From: Clostridia bacterium
Lineage (GTDB): Bacteria > Bacillota > Clostridia > TANB77 > CAG-508
Direction: 5' to 3'
Length of the DNA: 64,000 bases
Assembly (NCBI GenBank): GCA_900759015.1
Contig: CAAEUE010000005.1
Coordinates: forward strand, 1 to 64,000
A program made the translations under genes and the position numbers. Positions 1 through 7,698 of the stretch are shown piece after piece. Within the stretch, counting starts at the first letter, position 1; every line of letters begins with the position of its first letter. The notes under the pieces were generated by a model. The model was not told the origin of the DNA. It worked only from the letters and a program-made list of their open reading frames with translations, and did not search any database.

Positions 1-384
1 TTAATCATAGCAGGAGCAATATTACTTGCAATTTTAATTATAGCATTAGGAGTGTATATTTTTAACCAAGCAAGAAGTGCAACAAATATGGATGACTTAT
101 CAAACCAACAAGTAGAGGCACATAATTCTACATTCCAAAATTATGAGGGAACAATAAATGGAACACAAGCAAAAGCATTAATAGATGCAGTAAGAAATAA
201 TAATCAAAGAATGCCAACATTAGGACAAATCTCAGTTAATGGAAAAAGTGATAATGCATCATTAGCAACAGAGAAAAATAGTTATCAACCAACAAGTCAA
301 TACGAAGTAAAAATTACAGGATATCAAACACAAGATGGACAATATAAAGGTTATGTAACAGCAATGACAGTTGAAGCAAAATAA
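1..384 (+). CDS. Membrane-anchored pilin-like protein, 5'-truncated by window edge
   Basis: The reading frame is open from base 1, so the start lies outside the window; the GTG at 52 is internal. The visible part begins with a hydrophobic helix rich in Leu, Ile and Ala (about residues 1-20) and continues as a roughly 107-residue polar domain rich in Asn, Gln and Thr, presumably extracytoplasmic. It stops 22 bases before the next gene, which has a clear AGGAGG. Together with the next three genes (all with one N-terminal helix followed by a polar domain) it looks like part of a pilin or Tad/pseudopilin cluster. No enzymatic motif is visible. Function is inferred from architecture and context only. 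Confidence 0.7.
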   Translation, partial: LIIAGAILLAILIIALGVYIFNQARSATNMDDLSNQQVEAHNSTFQNYEGTINGTQAKALIDAVRNNNQRMPTLGQISVNGKSDNASLATEKNSYQPTSQYEVKITGYQTQDGQYKGYVTAMTVEAK

Positions 385-406
385 TTTAAATTAAGGAGGA
401 GTAATC

Positions 407-994
407 ATGGAGAATGCTGTAGAAGCACTAAAAATGGCTGGATTTATGCTATTGTTTATAATTGCACTATCAATTACCATGGTTACTCTAACACAAGCAA
501 AAACAACTGCTGATAGCTTAGTAAAGAACCAAGATAGGCAAGAATCTTACCAATATGTAGAACTTGCAGAAGGTGAAACAAAAGCATTTTCTCGAACAGT
601 TACATTATCAGATATAATTCCAACATTATATAGATATGCTCAAGAAGACTATGCAGTTCAATTCTATAATTCAGATGGTTCACCATTAAATGTATACGAA
701 AGTGGTCAAATGCAAAATGGCGTTCATGTTAAGAAAAATGATTTGGATTTAGATACAGAACATTGGGAAGAAAATGGTGTAACTAAATATGAAGAATGGA
801 GAGGAAATACCACAAAGATAAAGCAACACGTAGATGATGTGGTTGAATTCTTATTGCAACCATCATACAAAGATAGACAATTCGAAGAAAAATTAGGTAC
901 AATAGAAGATTATGAAGAAGATCAAGATACTAATGAATTAGTTCCAGATATAAATAAACAATATAAAAGAGTAATAACTTATACATTAAAATAA
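407..994 (+). CDS. Pilin-like membrane-anchored protein
   Basis: This 195-residue protein starts with a short charged stretch and a hydrophobic helix at about residues 10-30, followed by a hydrophilic, acidic domain rich in Tyr, Asp and Glu. AAGGAGGAG lies 6 bases before the ATG and supports this start. The single N-terminal helix with an exported domain matches the topology of pseudopilins and TadE/TadF-type proteins, but I recognise no family signature. It sits between two proteins of the same design with gaps of 22 and 29 bases, so the genes are probably co-transcribed and act together at the envelope. Confidence 0.7.
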   Translation: MENAVEALKMAGFMLLFIIALSITMVTLTQAKTTADSLVKNQDRQESYQYVELAEGETKAFSRTVTLSDIIPTLYRYAQEDYAVQFYNSDGSPLNVYESGQMQNGVHVKKNDLDLDTEHWEENGVTKYEEWRGNTTKIKQHVDDVVEFLLQPSYKDRQFEEKLGTIEDYEEDQDTNELVPDINKQYKRVITYTLK

Positions 995-1023
995 TAAAAG
1001 AAGGGAAATAGGAGGTAATAAAA

Positions 1024-1557
1024 ATGGGAGATACAGTAGTAACAATTTTAGCTATAGTATTGGCAGCTGTATTAATGTTTGTTTTTCCCTTAATGTCAGT
1101 TGCTGATCGTAGTGATGATGTTTCACAATTATCTGTTCAAAATAGTACAACTACATTTGTAGACAATATTCGTTCTACGGGAAGAATAACATTAGCAGAA
1201 TATAATAGGTTTGTGCAAGAGATAAATGCAACAGGAAATACATATGATGTAGAAATTGAAGTAAAAGTATTAGATGAAAATCCAGGAAAGAAAACAGCAC
1301 AAACAGCTTATGAAAAAATAGGTGAGAATGTTTATTACACAGAATATACTACACAAATTATGGAAGACTTAAATGATGCAAGTAATAATAACACTAAATA
1401 TTTAAAAGAAGGAGATATTGTATCTGTTAATGTAAAAAATACAAACACAACAATTTCTCAATTATTAAGAAACTTCTTCTATAGAGTAACAGGAAATGAC
1501 TCTTCAACAATAGGGGCATCAAATGGAGGAATTGTTACTGTTAATGGAAGAAATTAA
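1024..1557 (+). CDS. Pilin-like membrane-anchored protein
   Basis: The 177-residue product has an N-terminal hydrophobic helix (about residues 5-27) followed by a polar domain of mixed strand character with many Asn, Thr and Val residues. The region just after the helix (residues about 30-60) carries polar and aromatic residues, as in pseudopilins. The RBS is AGGAGG (1011-1016), 7 bases before ATG. It is the third of the tandem membrane-anchored genes and is followed by a terminator, so this part of the operon probably ends here. Family unrecognised; the pilus link is inferred from topology and neighbours. Confidence 0.7.
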   Translation: MGDTVVTILAIVLAAVLMFVFPLMSVADRSDDVSQLSVQNSTTTFVDNIRSTGRITLAEYNRFVQEINATGNTYDVEIEVKVLDENPGKKTAQTAYEKIGENVYYTEYTTQIMEDLNDASNNNTKYLKEGDIVSVNVKNTNTTISQLLRNFFYRVTGNDSSTIGASNGGIVTVNGRN

Positions 1558-1572
1558 AATAAAAAGAAATAA

Positions 1573-1599
1573 GGGGTGTCTTGTAAAAAACACCTTTTT
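1573..1599 (+). terminator. Intrinsic terminator after pilin-like genes
   Basis: A GGTGT/ACACC stem (1575-1579 with 1590-1594) is followed directly by a T run. It lies 16 bases after the stop of the preceding gene and immediately before a second, longer hairpin. Confidence 0.55.
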
Positions 1600-1647
1600 C
1601 TTTTATTATACAAGGAAAATCTAACAATTTTTCTTGTATAATAAAAG
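1600..1647. other. 20-bp near-perfect inverted repeat
   Basis: Arms at 1600-1619 and 1628-1647 pair over 20 bp with one G-U wobble and an 8-base loop. It abuts the upstream terminator and ends 37 bases before the next gene. The downstream flank is not a T run on either strand, so it is less likely a simple terminator. It could be an mRNA-stabilising or processing hairpin within the cluster. Confidence 0.6.
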
Positions 1648-1684
1648 AGATTAAAGAGTTACAAAAGTAAAGAAAGGAATTAAG

Positions 1685-3325
1685 ATGAAATTACAAAGCT
1701 GGATAGTAATATTTTCTATTATTGTTATACCTATAGTATTAGTAATGTCTTTATATATACAAGTACAAATAAATTACGTTAATTTACAAGGAAATTATGA
1801 TACTATATTAAATAATGCTACTTATGATGCAATAAAGGCATTTCAAATAAACGAATTAAATAGTACAACACAAAATATAGCTCAAGAAAAAATAAGAGAT
1901 GTTGAGGCTTCTGTAACAACGTTTTATAACTCTTTAGCTACAAATTTTGGGCAAAGTGGATATTCAGAAGAAGAATTACAAAGTTATGTACCAGCATTAG
2001 TATATACATTGTATGATGGTTATTATATATATACAAAATATAATAATGTTGTAACAGGAAGAGATTCAGAAGGTGATATTACTGTTAATTTAAATTCTGC
2101 AGATTCAACCACAGGGTTAAAACCATATATATATTATTCAGCGAGATATAAAAAAGGAAACAAAGATATAGTAATAAACTATACGTTAGATAATTATATA
2201 ACTGTGTTTTATAAAGATAGTTCAGGTAATTATCAAACATATTCAGGATTTTTAATAGATACTTCAAAAACTAATTCATTAGGAACTTCATATGATGGGA
2301 TTTCTATAGATAATGAAGCATTATCTGAAGTAAACCGTACAAGTTTTGAAGCTAATCAAGTTTCTCCACAAAAAGTAAATTATACATATTTTACTAATGC
2401 AAATGGAAGAAGAGAAAAAGCTTATTGGAATGGTAGTAAATGGTATAAATATAATGTTGATGGCACTACTAATGAAGTTGATGAAAATATGTTAAATCAA
2501 TTAGGTAGATCTTATCAAAGAGATACAAGTGCACAAAAATATTTACAAGATGCATATTCTTTTACAAATAAAATAAGAAGTATTTTACAGGATATCCAAT
2601 TAAAAGATATTGTAGATGTAAATAAAGAAGATTTAGGAATTACAGGTAATGTAGGAGAACAGCGTTTAATAAATTTTGGAGCAACTGACGGAACGATGCT
2701 TGATAACTTTAATGCACATAAATTACAAGTTATCAGAAATTCCATAACAACTAATTTAAGAACAACAATTGCAAAATTTAATGAAAATTCTACTCATCCT
2801 GCAAAAATGCCAACATTAACAGAAAATGAATGGAGTATGATATTAAGCAATACTTGTTTAATTTCATTTATGCAAGGTCAAAATATAGGAAATGGATATT
2901 ATATGGGCTATAGCATAGTAACAAATAATAAAAATAGAGAATTTGTAGATCCAAAATTAATATATATATTAGATCAAGGAAGTGCTAATCAGTATCATGA
3001 TGTTAGACATATAGATTTTTCACCTACTGGAGAAATTATTGGATATAGAAATACAGATTTTGATGCACAAAGCTTTGTCTCAAATGATAGTACAACAAAG
3101 AATTATTTCCCTCATGGTAATGCAACTGCTGATTATGCATGTATTGTAACTTCAACTGATATTACAACATCAAATAAAAGTAATGAAACGGACAATGCTT
3201 TAGGAAATAATATAACTGATTTAGACACTATTTTGGATTCCGCACCAAATAATATAAGAAAAGCATATTATACAGCTTTATTTAGAGAACGATGCAACTC
3301 TTATAAGAGTTTATCTTTAAATTAA
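1685..3325 (+). CDS. Large TadE/pseudopilin-like membrane-anchored protein
   Basis: The 546-residue protein has an N-terminal hydrophobic helix (about residues 5-27) followed by NNATYDAIKAF, which resembles the small-residue stretch after the helix in TadE/TadG-type minor pilins. The rest is a long exported region rich in Tyr, Asn and Thr without catalytic motifs that I recognise. An AAAGGAAT motif precedes the ATG at a suitable spacing. It belongs to the same cluster as the three smaller genes upstream and is by far the largest, as a tip or scaffold component would be. The TadE comparison is a pattern judgement, not a search result. Confidence 0.65.
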   Translation: MKLQSWIVIFSIIVIPIVLVMSLYIQVQINYVNLQGNYDTILNNATYDAIKAFQINELNSTTQNIAQEKIRDVEASVTTFYNSLATNFGQSGYSEEELQSYVPALVYTLYDGYYIYTKYNNVVTGRDSEGDITVNLNSADSTTGLKPYIYYSARYKKGNKDIVINYTLDNYITVFYKDSSGNYQTYSGFLIDTSKTNSLGTSYDGISIDNEALSEVNRTSFEANQVSPQKVNYTYFTNANGRREKAYWNGSKWYKYNVDGTTNEVDENMLNQLGRSYQRDTSAQKYLQDAYSFTNKIRSILQDIQLKDIVDVNKEDLGITGNVGEQRLINFGATDGTMLDNFNAHKLQVIRNSITTNLRTTIAKFNENSTHPAKMPTLTENEWSMILSNTCLISFMQGQNIGNGYYMGYSIVTNNKNREFVDPKLIYILDQGSANQYHDVRHIDFSPTGEIIGYRNTDFDAQSFVSNDSTTKNYFPHGNATADYACIVTSTDITTSNKSNETDNALGNNITDLDTILDSAPNNIRKAYYTALFRERCNSYKSLSLN

Positions 3326-3338
3326 ATATAAAATTTTA

Positions 3339-3374
3339 AATATAGGTACTATAAAAAAGTATCTATATTTTTTT
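3339..3374 (+). terminator. Intrinsic terminator
   Basis: A 12-bp stem (3339-3350 with 3358-3369, one G-U pair) and a 7-base loop are followed by a T run. It closes the pilin-like cluster. Confidence 0.75.
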
Positions 3375-3413
3375 AACATTTTTTTACATTTATTTTTTAG
3401 TAAAACCTTTCTA

Positions 3414-3442
3414 GTATTAAACTTTGCAAATAGGGCAAAATA
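3414..3442 (+). promoter_or_regulatory. Possible forespore sigma-F/sigma-G promoter for spoIVB
   Basis: GTATT at 3414 and GGCAAAATA at 3434, separated by 15 bases, loosely fit sigma-F/sigma-G promoter patterns. spoIVB is forespore-expressed in Bacillus. No good sigma-A promoter is visible here. The match is incomplete and stays tentative. Confidence 0.3.
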
Positions 3443-3464
3443 TATATTATAAGAGGTTTTTACT

Positions 3465-4697
3465 ATGAAAAATTTTAAAAAAATTTTATTAATTTTAATC
3501 TTATTTATTATATTATTATATGTAACTAATATAAGCTCTATTCCGAATAATTTAATATTAATACAAGGTGAAGACTTAAATTTAAAAACATTGTTAGGCT
3601 TAAATATTTCTAGTTTAAATGGTGAAACTGTAGAAGCTGTTAATTCAGATGATACAAAAATAAGTAATAAAATAGGAAAGGTAGATTTATCTTTAAATTT
3701 GGCAGGTTTTTCTGTAAAGGATTTAACTGTTAATGTAATTCCAAATACTGTTGTAATACCAAGTGGAGAAACGATTGGTCTTAAATTATATACAAGTGGA
3801 GTTTTAGTAGTAGGAATGTCTGAAATACAGGGAGAAGATAATAATAATTATACACCGTATAAAAACTCAGGAATAAAAGAAGGAGATATGATTACAAAAG
3901 TAGATAATGAAACAGTTACTTGTACATCTGATTTAATTACAAAAGTAAATGAATCAGATGGAAATGCAGTAAAAATAACATATGTTAGAGATGGCAGCAA
4001 TTATGACACAGAAATATTACCAACTAAAACAAGTGATGATGAGTATAAATTAGGTTTATGGGTAAGAGATGCGGCATCTGGTGTTGGAACTATAAGCTTT
4101 TATGATCCTAACACAGGTGAATTTGGAGCATTGGGTCATGGAATATTAGATGTAGATACAGAAGAATTAATAGATATAGCAAGAGGTGATATTGTAACAA
4201 GTAAAATTGTTTCTATTGTTAAAGGTGAAAAAGGAAAACCTGGAGAATTACAAGGTAGCATAGATAATGGAAAAATAATAGGGGAAGTATATAAAAACAC
4301 AAATTTTGGAATATATGGAAAATTAAATAATGTAGAACAAATAGAAAATGGTAGAGATAAAGAAATGGAAGTAATGCCAAGAGATGAAGTTAAAGAAGGA
4401 AAAGCAACTATATTGTGCACTTTAGATGATAATAAACAAGAAGAATATGAAATTGAAATTGAAAAAATATATACTTCAACAAATAGAACAAATAAAAATA
4501 TGATTATTAGAGTTACAGATTCAAAACTTTTAGAAAAAACAGGTGGAATAATACAGGGAATGAGTGGATCACCAATTATACAAAATGGAAAATTTGTAGG
4601 AGCTGTTACACATGTAATGGTAAATAATCCAGAGAAGGGATATGGAATATTTGCAGATACAATGTTAAAACAGATGAAAGAAGTAGAAGAGAATTAG
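3465..4697 (+). CDS. spoIVB: SpoIVB sporulation serine peptidase (S55)
   Basis: SpoIVB is a forespore-secreted serine protease that triggers sigma-K processing by cleaving SpoIVFA. The 410-residue protein has an N-terminal membrane/signal helix (residues 5-24), a PDZ-like domain (about 95-190, with IKEGDMITKVDNETV) and a C-terminal S55 peptidase domain. The catalytic His is visible in ALGHGILD (His224) and the nucleophile in GMSGSP (Ser367). The ATG is preceded by AAGAGG. Its last codons form one arm of a hairpin shared with convergent murC. The likely substrate pathway (spoIVFA-like/spoIVFB) is encoded at 27.7-29.3 kb. Confidence 0.95.
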   Translation: MKNFKKILLILILFIILLYVTNISSIPNNLILIQGEDLNLKTLLGLNISSLNGETVEAVNSDDTKISNKIGKVDLSLNLAGFSVKDLTVNVIPNTVVIPSGETIGLKLYTSGVLVVGMSEIQGEDNNNYTPYKNSGIKEGDMITKVDNETVTCTSDLITKVNESDGNAVKITYVRDGSNYDTEILPTKTSDDEYKLGLWVRDAASGVGTISFYDPNTGEFGALGHGILDVDTEELIDIARGDIVTSKIVSIVKGEKGKPGELQGSIDNGKIIGEVYKNTNFGIYGKLNNVEQIENGRDKEMEVMPRDEVKEGKATILCTLDDNKQEEYEIEIEKIYTSTNRTNKNMIIRVTDSKLLEKTGGIIQGMSGSPIIQNGKFVGAVTHVMVNNPEKGYGIFADTMLKQMKEVEEN

Positions 4698-4718
4698 ATT
4701 TATCTAATTCTCTTCTAC
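4683..4718. terminator. Shared bidirectional hairpin straddling the spoIVB and murC stops
   Basis: A perfect 16-bp stem (4683-4698 with 4703-4718) and a 4-base loop contain the last codons of both convergent genes. Each arm reads Val-Glu-Glu-Asn-stop in its own gene. The intergenic gap is only 6 bases, so this coding palindrome is the only plausible terminator for both transcripts, although neither side has a long T run. Confidence 0.7.
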
Positions 4719-6089
4719 TAATTCATCTGAAATTTGTGTTACAGTTCCAGCTCCTAATGTTAAAATAATATCATTTTTTTGAACATTTTCCTTTAAATAT
4801 TTAGTAATATCATCAAAATCTTTCATATAAATTGCATTTTTTCCCAAAGACTTAATTTTATCAACCAAATCTTGAGAAGAAACTCCAAATCTATTTGTTT
4901 CTCTTGCTGCATATATATCTGTAATTATAATGTTGTCAAAATTTAATAAAGCTTTTGCAAAATCATTTAATAATGTTTTTGTTCTACTATAGGTATGTGG
5001 TTGGAAAACAACCCATGATTTATTATATTTTTTATTCATTAAAGCTTTTGCAGTAGCTATTATTTCTGTTGGATGATGACCATAATCATCAAAAACAGTT
5101 GCATTATTAATAGTACCTTTATATTCAAATCTTCTATGAGCACCTGTAAATTTTTCTAAAGCAGATTTTATATATTGTTTATCAATTCCATAATAATCGC
5201 AAAGAGCAGTACATGCTAATGCATTTAGAACATTATGCATTCCTGGAATTTTTAATTGAATTCTTTCGAAAAATTTGTCTTTTTTGTATACATCAAAAGC
5301 AGGAAATCCATTGTTATCAAATACAATATTTACTGCGAAAAAGTCAGTATTTTTATTAGTAATTCCATATGTTAATTTTGTTGCATTTGTATATTGCAAT
5401 AAATCTAAACAATTGTGGTCATCACCATTAACTACTAGTAAACCATCATCTGGAATTATTTTTACATATTTTATAAAAGCATTTTTAATATTTTCGAAAG
5501 TTTTAAAATAATCTAAATGATCATTATCTATATTTAAGATAATTTCTGCTTTTGGATAAAATTTTAAGAAACTTTCTACATATTCGCATGCTTCTATTAT
5601 AAAATGTTCACTAGATCCAACTTTATAATTTCCATCTATTGCTTTTAATATTGCACCAACTTGAATACTTGGATCTAAACCTGCTTCTAAAAAGCATAAT
5701 GAAACAAGAGATGTAGTTGTGGTTTTACCATGTGTACCAGAAATACCGATAGTATCATTAAATGCTTTTGTAAGCATACCTAGAAAGTCACATCTTTCAC
5801 AAGTTGGAATATTTAATTCTTTTGCTTTTTGCATCTCTGGATCATTTTGATTTATTGCAGCAGAATAAACAACAATGTCTGCCTTTGCTAAATTCTCAAA
5901 ATCATGACCTATTGTAACAGGAATACCATTGCTTTGTAGTTTTTTTACTATTTCTGAATTGGATAGGTCTGAACCTGTAACAGTTACACCAAAGTAATTA
6001 AGAATTTCGGCAATTCCGCTCATGCTGACACCGCCAATTCCAATCATATGTACTCTATTATATTTTTTTATTAAGTTAAGATTAGGCAT
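4704..6089 (-). CDS. murC: UDP-N-acetylmuramate--L-alanine ligase (MurC)
   Basis: MurC is the cytoplasmic ATP-dependent ligase that adds L-Ala to UDP-MurNAc in peptidoglycan synthesis. The 461-residue length is normal. The N-terminal nucleotide-binding motif HMIGIGGVSMSG, the P-loop GTHGKTTT (about residue 120), the central NIDNDHLDYF motif and the C-terminal DDYGHHPTEI and FQPHTYSRT motifs are all present. The gene has its own sigma-A promoter and a GGGGAA Shine-Dalgarno before the ATG at 6089. It converges on spoIVB and diverges from spoVG. Confidence 0.97.
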   Translation of the reverse strand: MPNLNLIKKYNRVHMIGIGGVSMSGIAEILNYFGVTVTGSDLSNSEIVKKLQSNGIPVTIGHDFENLAKADIVVYSAAINQNDPEMQKAKELNIPTCERCDFLGMLTKAFNDTIGISGTHGKTTTTSLVSLCFLEAGLDPSIQVGAILKAIDGNYKVGSSEHFIIEACEYVESFLKFYPKAEIILNIDNDHLDYFKTFENIKNAFIKYVKIIPDDGLLVVNGDDHNCLDLLQYTNATKLTYGITNKNTDFFAVNIVFDNNGFPAFDVYKKDKFFERIQLKIPGMHNVLNALACTALCDYYGIDKQYIKSALEKFTGAHRRFEYKGTINNATVFDDYGHHPTEIIATAKALMNKKYNKSWVVFQPHTYSRTKTLLNDFAKALLNFDNIIITDIYAARETNRFGVSSQDLVDKIKSLGKNAIYMKDFDDITKYLKENVQKNDIILTLGAGTVTQISDELVEEN

Positions 6090-6119
6090 TAAATTCCCCT
6101 CCCATGTTTAACTCGTAAG

Positions 6120-6148
6120 ATTATATAATTATTATGTTTTTTTTTCAA
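6120..6148 (-). promoter_or_regulatory. Sigma-A promoter of murC
   Basis: On the minus strand TTGAAA (6148-6143) and TATAAT (6125-6120) are separated by 17 bases; the -10 lies about 30 bases before the murC start. Confidence 0.7.
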
Positions 6149-6215
6149 TATAATTATTACTATTTTATGATAAATATTTCAAAAATGTTAAAAAATAAAT
6201 AATTTTGAAAAAATA

Positions 6216-6244
6216 GAAGGAAAAAAGTTTTTTTTGAAGAATAA
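6216..6244 (+). promoter_or_regulatory. Sigma-H promoter of spoVG
   Basis: GAAGGAAAA (6216-6224) and GAAGAATAA (6236-6244), 11 bases apart, match the Bacillus sigma-H consensus RnAGGAwWW-N11-12-RnnGAATww at every defined position. spoVG is a classic sigma-H gene, which supports the assignment. Confidence 0.75.
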
Positions 6245-6304
6245 TATAGTTGTACATATAAATGTACAATAATATTATTTAAAACTTTGGAAGGCGGTGC
6301 TCAA

Positions 6305-6604
6305 ATGCAAATCACAAATGTACGTTTAAAGAAAGTAAATTCAGGAAACAAAATGAAAGCAGTAGCTTCTGTAACATTCGATAATGAATTTGTTGTTCAT
6401 GACATAAAAGTTATCGAAAAAGATGGATTATTTATAGCTATGCCAAGTAAAAAAACTCAAAATGGTGAGTTTAGAGATGTAGCTCATCCAATTAATGCTG
6501 AAACAAGGGAGAAAATTCAAAGTGCTATACTTGAAAAATATAACGAAACTCCTGATGTAGAAGAAGAAGTAAAAAGCGAAGAATCTGAAGAATCAGCAGA
6601 ATAA
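6305..6604 (+). CDS. spoVG: SpoVG regulatory RNA/DNA-binding protein
   Basis: SpoVG is a small cytoplasmic regulator (septation and cortex phenotypes; nucleic-acid binding in other Firmicutes). The core MQITNVRLKKV, the central FVVHDIKVIEK and FIAMPSKK are diagnostic. The reading frame extends upstream to a TTG at 6287, but GGAAGGCGG lies at the right distance from the ATG at 6305, which gives a 99-residue protein of family size. The C-terminus is an acidic Glu/Ser-rich tail. It is transcribed from a consensus sigma-H promoter and ends at a strong terminator, so it is monocistronic. Confidence 0.96.
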   Translation: MQITNVRLKKVNSGNKMKAVASVTFDNEFVVHDIKVIEKDGLFIAMPSKKTQNGEFRDVAHPINAETREKIQSAILEKYNETPDVEEEVKSEESEESAE

Positions 6605-6614
6605 TATAAATTAT

Positions 6615-6648
6615 AAAAAAACTAGAGTAGAAATACTCTAGTTTTTTT
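6615..6648 (+). terminator. spoVG terminator
   Basis: An ACTAGAGTA/TACTCTAGT stem with a GAAA loop, flanked by an A run and a T run. Confidence 0.85.
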
Positions 6649-6745
6649 GAATTTTTATTTTTATCAGAAGGTATTATAAAATATTTGTAAAGAATATTGT
6701 ATGCAAAAAACAAGTATGTTAGAATGAGAAAAAAAGGGGGTTTAT

Positions 6746-7420
6746 ATGGAAACAAAAATTAATGGCGAAGAATTACCATATGTGGTATGTAAATTAAAAA
6801 AAGGAGAATCTGTTGTAACAGAAAATGGTGGAATGAGCTGGATGGATGAAGCAATAGCAATGAAAACAACTACAAATGGTGGAATAATGAAAGGATTAGG
6901 GAGAGCATTAGCAGGAGAATCCATATTTATGAATGTTTATACAGCAGAAAAAGATAATGTAGAAATCGCTTTTGCATCTTCATTTCCTGGACAAATATTA
7001 GAATTTGATTTGAAAAATGGAGAAACTATAATTGCACAAAAAAGAGCTTTTTTATGTTCAGAACCAACAGTAGATATTTCTATGCATTTTAGGAAAAGGC
7101 TAGGAGCTGGATTTTTTGGAGGAGAAGGCTTTATTATGCAAAAATTTCAAGGTCCAGGAAAAGTATTTTTAGAACTAGATGGTGCAATATATAAAAGAGA
7201 ATTAGCTACTGGAGAAAAACTAAAGGTTGATAACGGTTATGTTGCAGCAATGACAAGTGAAGTAGACTTAAATATAGAAACAGTAAAGGGAGTTAAAAAT
7301 ATTGTATTTGGAGGAGAAGGTTTATTTTTAACAACTTTAAAGGGCCCAGGAACAGTATGGGTTCAATCAATGCCTATATCTAAACTCGCTAGTATGTTTT
7401 ATGTTGGAGGAAATAGATAA
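6746..7420 (+). CDS. AIM24/TIGR00266-family protein
   Basis: The 224-residue protein matches the AIM24 (TIGR00266) family by pattern: an N-terminal KKGESVVTENGGMSWMD, the central GRALAGESIFMNVYTA, a GFFGGEGFIMQKFQGPG segment and the later GGEGLFLTTLKGPGTVW. It is predicted to be a cytoplasmic, all-beta protein. The cellular role of the family is not established; some members are tied to membrane or stress functions. The RBS is a G-rich AAAGGGGG just before the ATG. It stands alone between two terminators. Confidence 0.88.
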   Translation: METKINGEELPYVVCKLKKGESVVTENGGMSWMDEAIAMKTTTNGGIMKGLGRALAGESIFMNVYTAEKDNVEIAFASSFPGQILEFDLKNGETIIAQKRAFLCSEPTVDISMHFRKRLGAGFFGGEGFIMQKFQGPGKVFLELDGAIYKRELATGEKLKVDNGYVAAMTSEVDLNIETVKGVKNIVFGGEGLFLTTLKGPGTVWVQSMPISKLASMFYVGGNR

Positions 7421-7437
7421 AAATTAATATATTGATA

Positions 7438-7480
7438 AACAGGGATAAGATTTTATTAATGGTCTTATGTCTGTTTTTTT
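7438..7480 (+). terminator. Terminator after AIM24-family gene
   Basis: An imperfect stem AACAGGGATAAGA with TCTTATGTCTGTT is followed by a run of T. Confidence 0.65.
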
Positions 7481-7627
7481 GTGAGTTAAATTTAGTTTTT
7501 TAAACTAAAAAATGCCAAAAATAGGCGAAAAAAAGAGTAAAAAAGAGATAAATATAGTTATTTATAGTCAAATAAAGGAAAAAAATATAAAAAAATTGAA
7601 AAAGTATGAAAATAATGTATACATAAA

Positions 7628-7656
7628 TTGAAAAAACATAAAATATATAGTATAAT
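7628..7656 (+). promoter_or_regulatory. Sigma-A promoter of the M23 peptidase gene
   Basis: TTGAAA (7628-7633), a 17-base spacer and TATAAT (7651-7656) lie about 40 bases before the start region of the M23 gene. Confidence 0.65.
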
Positions 7657-7698
7657 AAATGATGCTTGTGTGTAGAAATTAAAGGAGAGTGAACGAAT

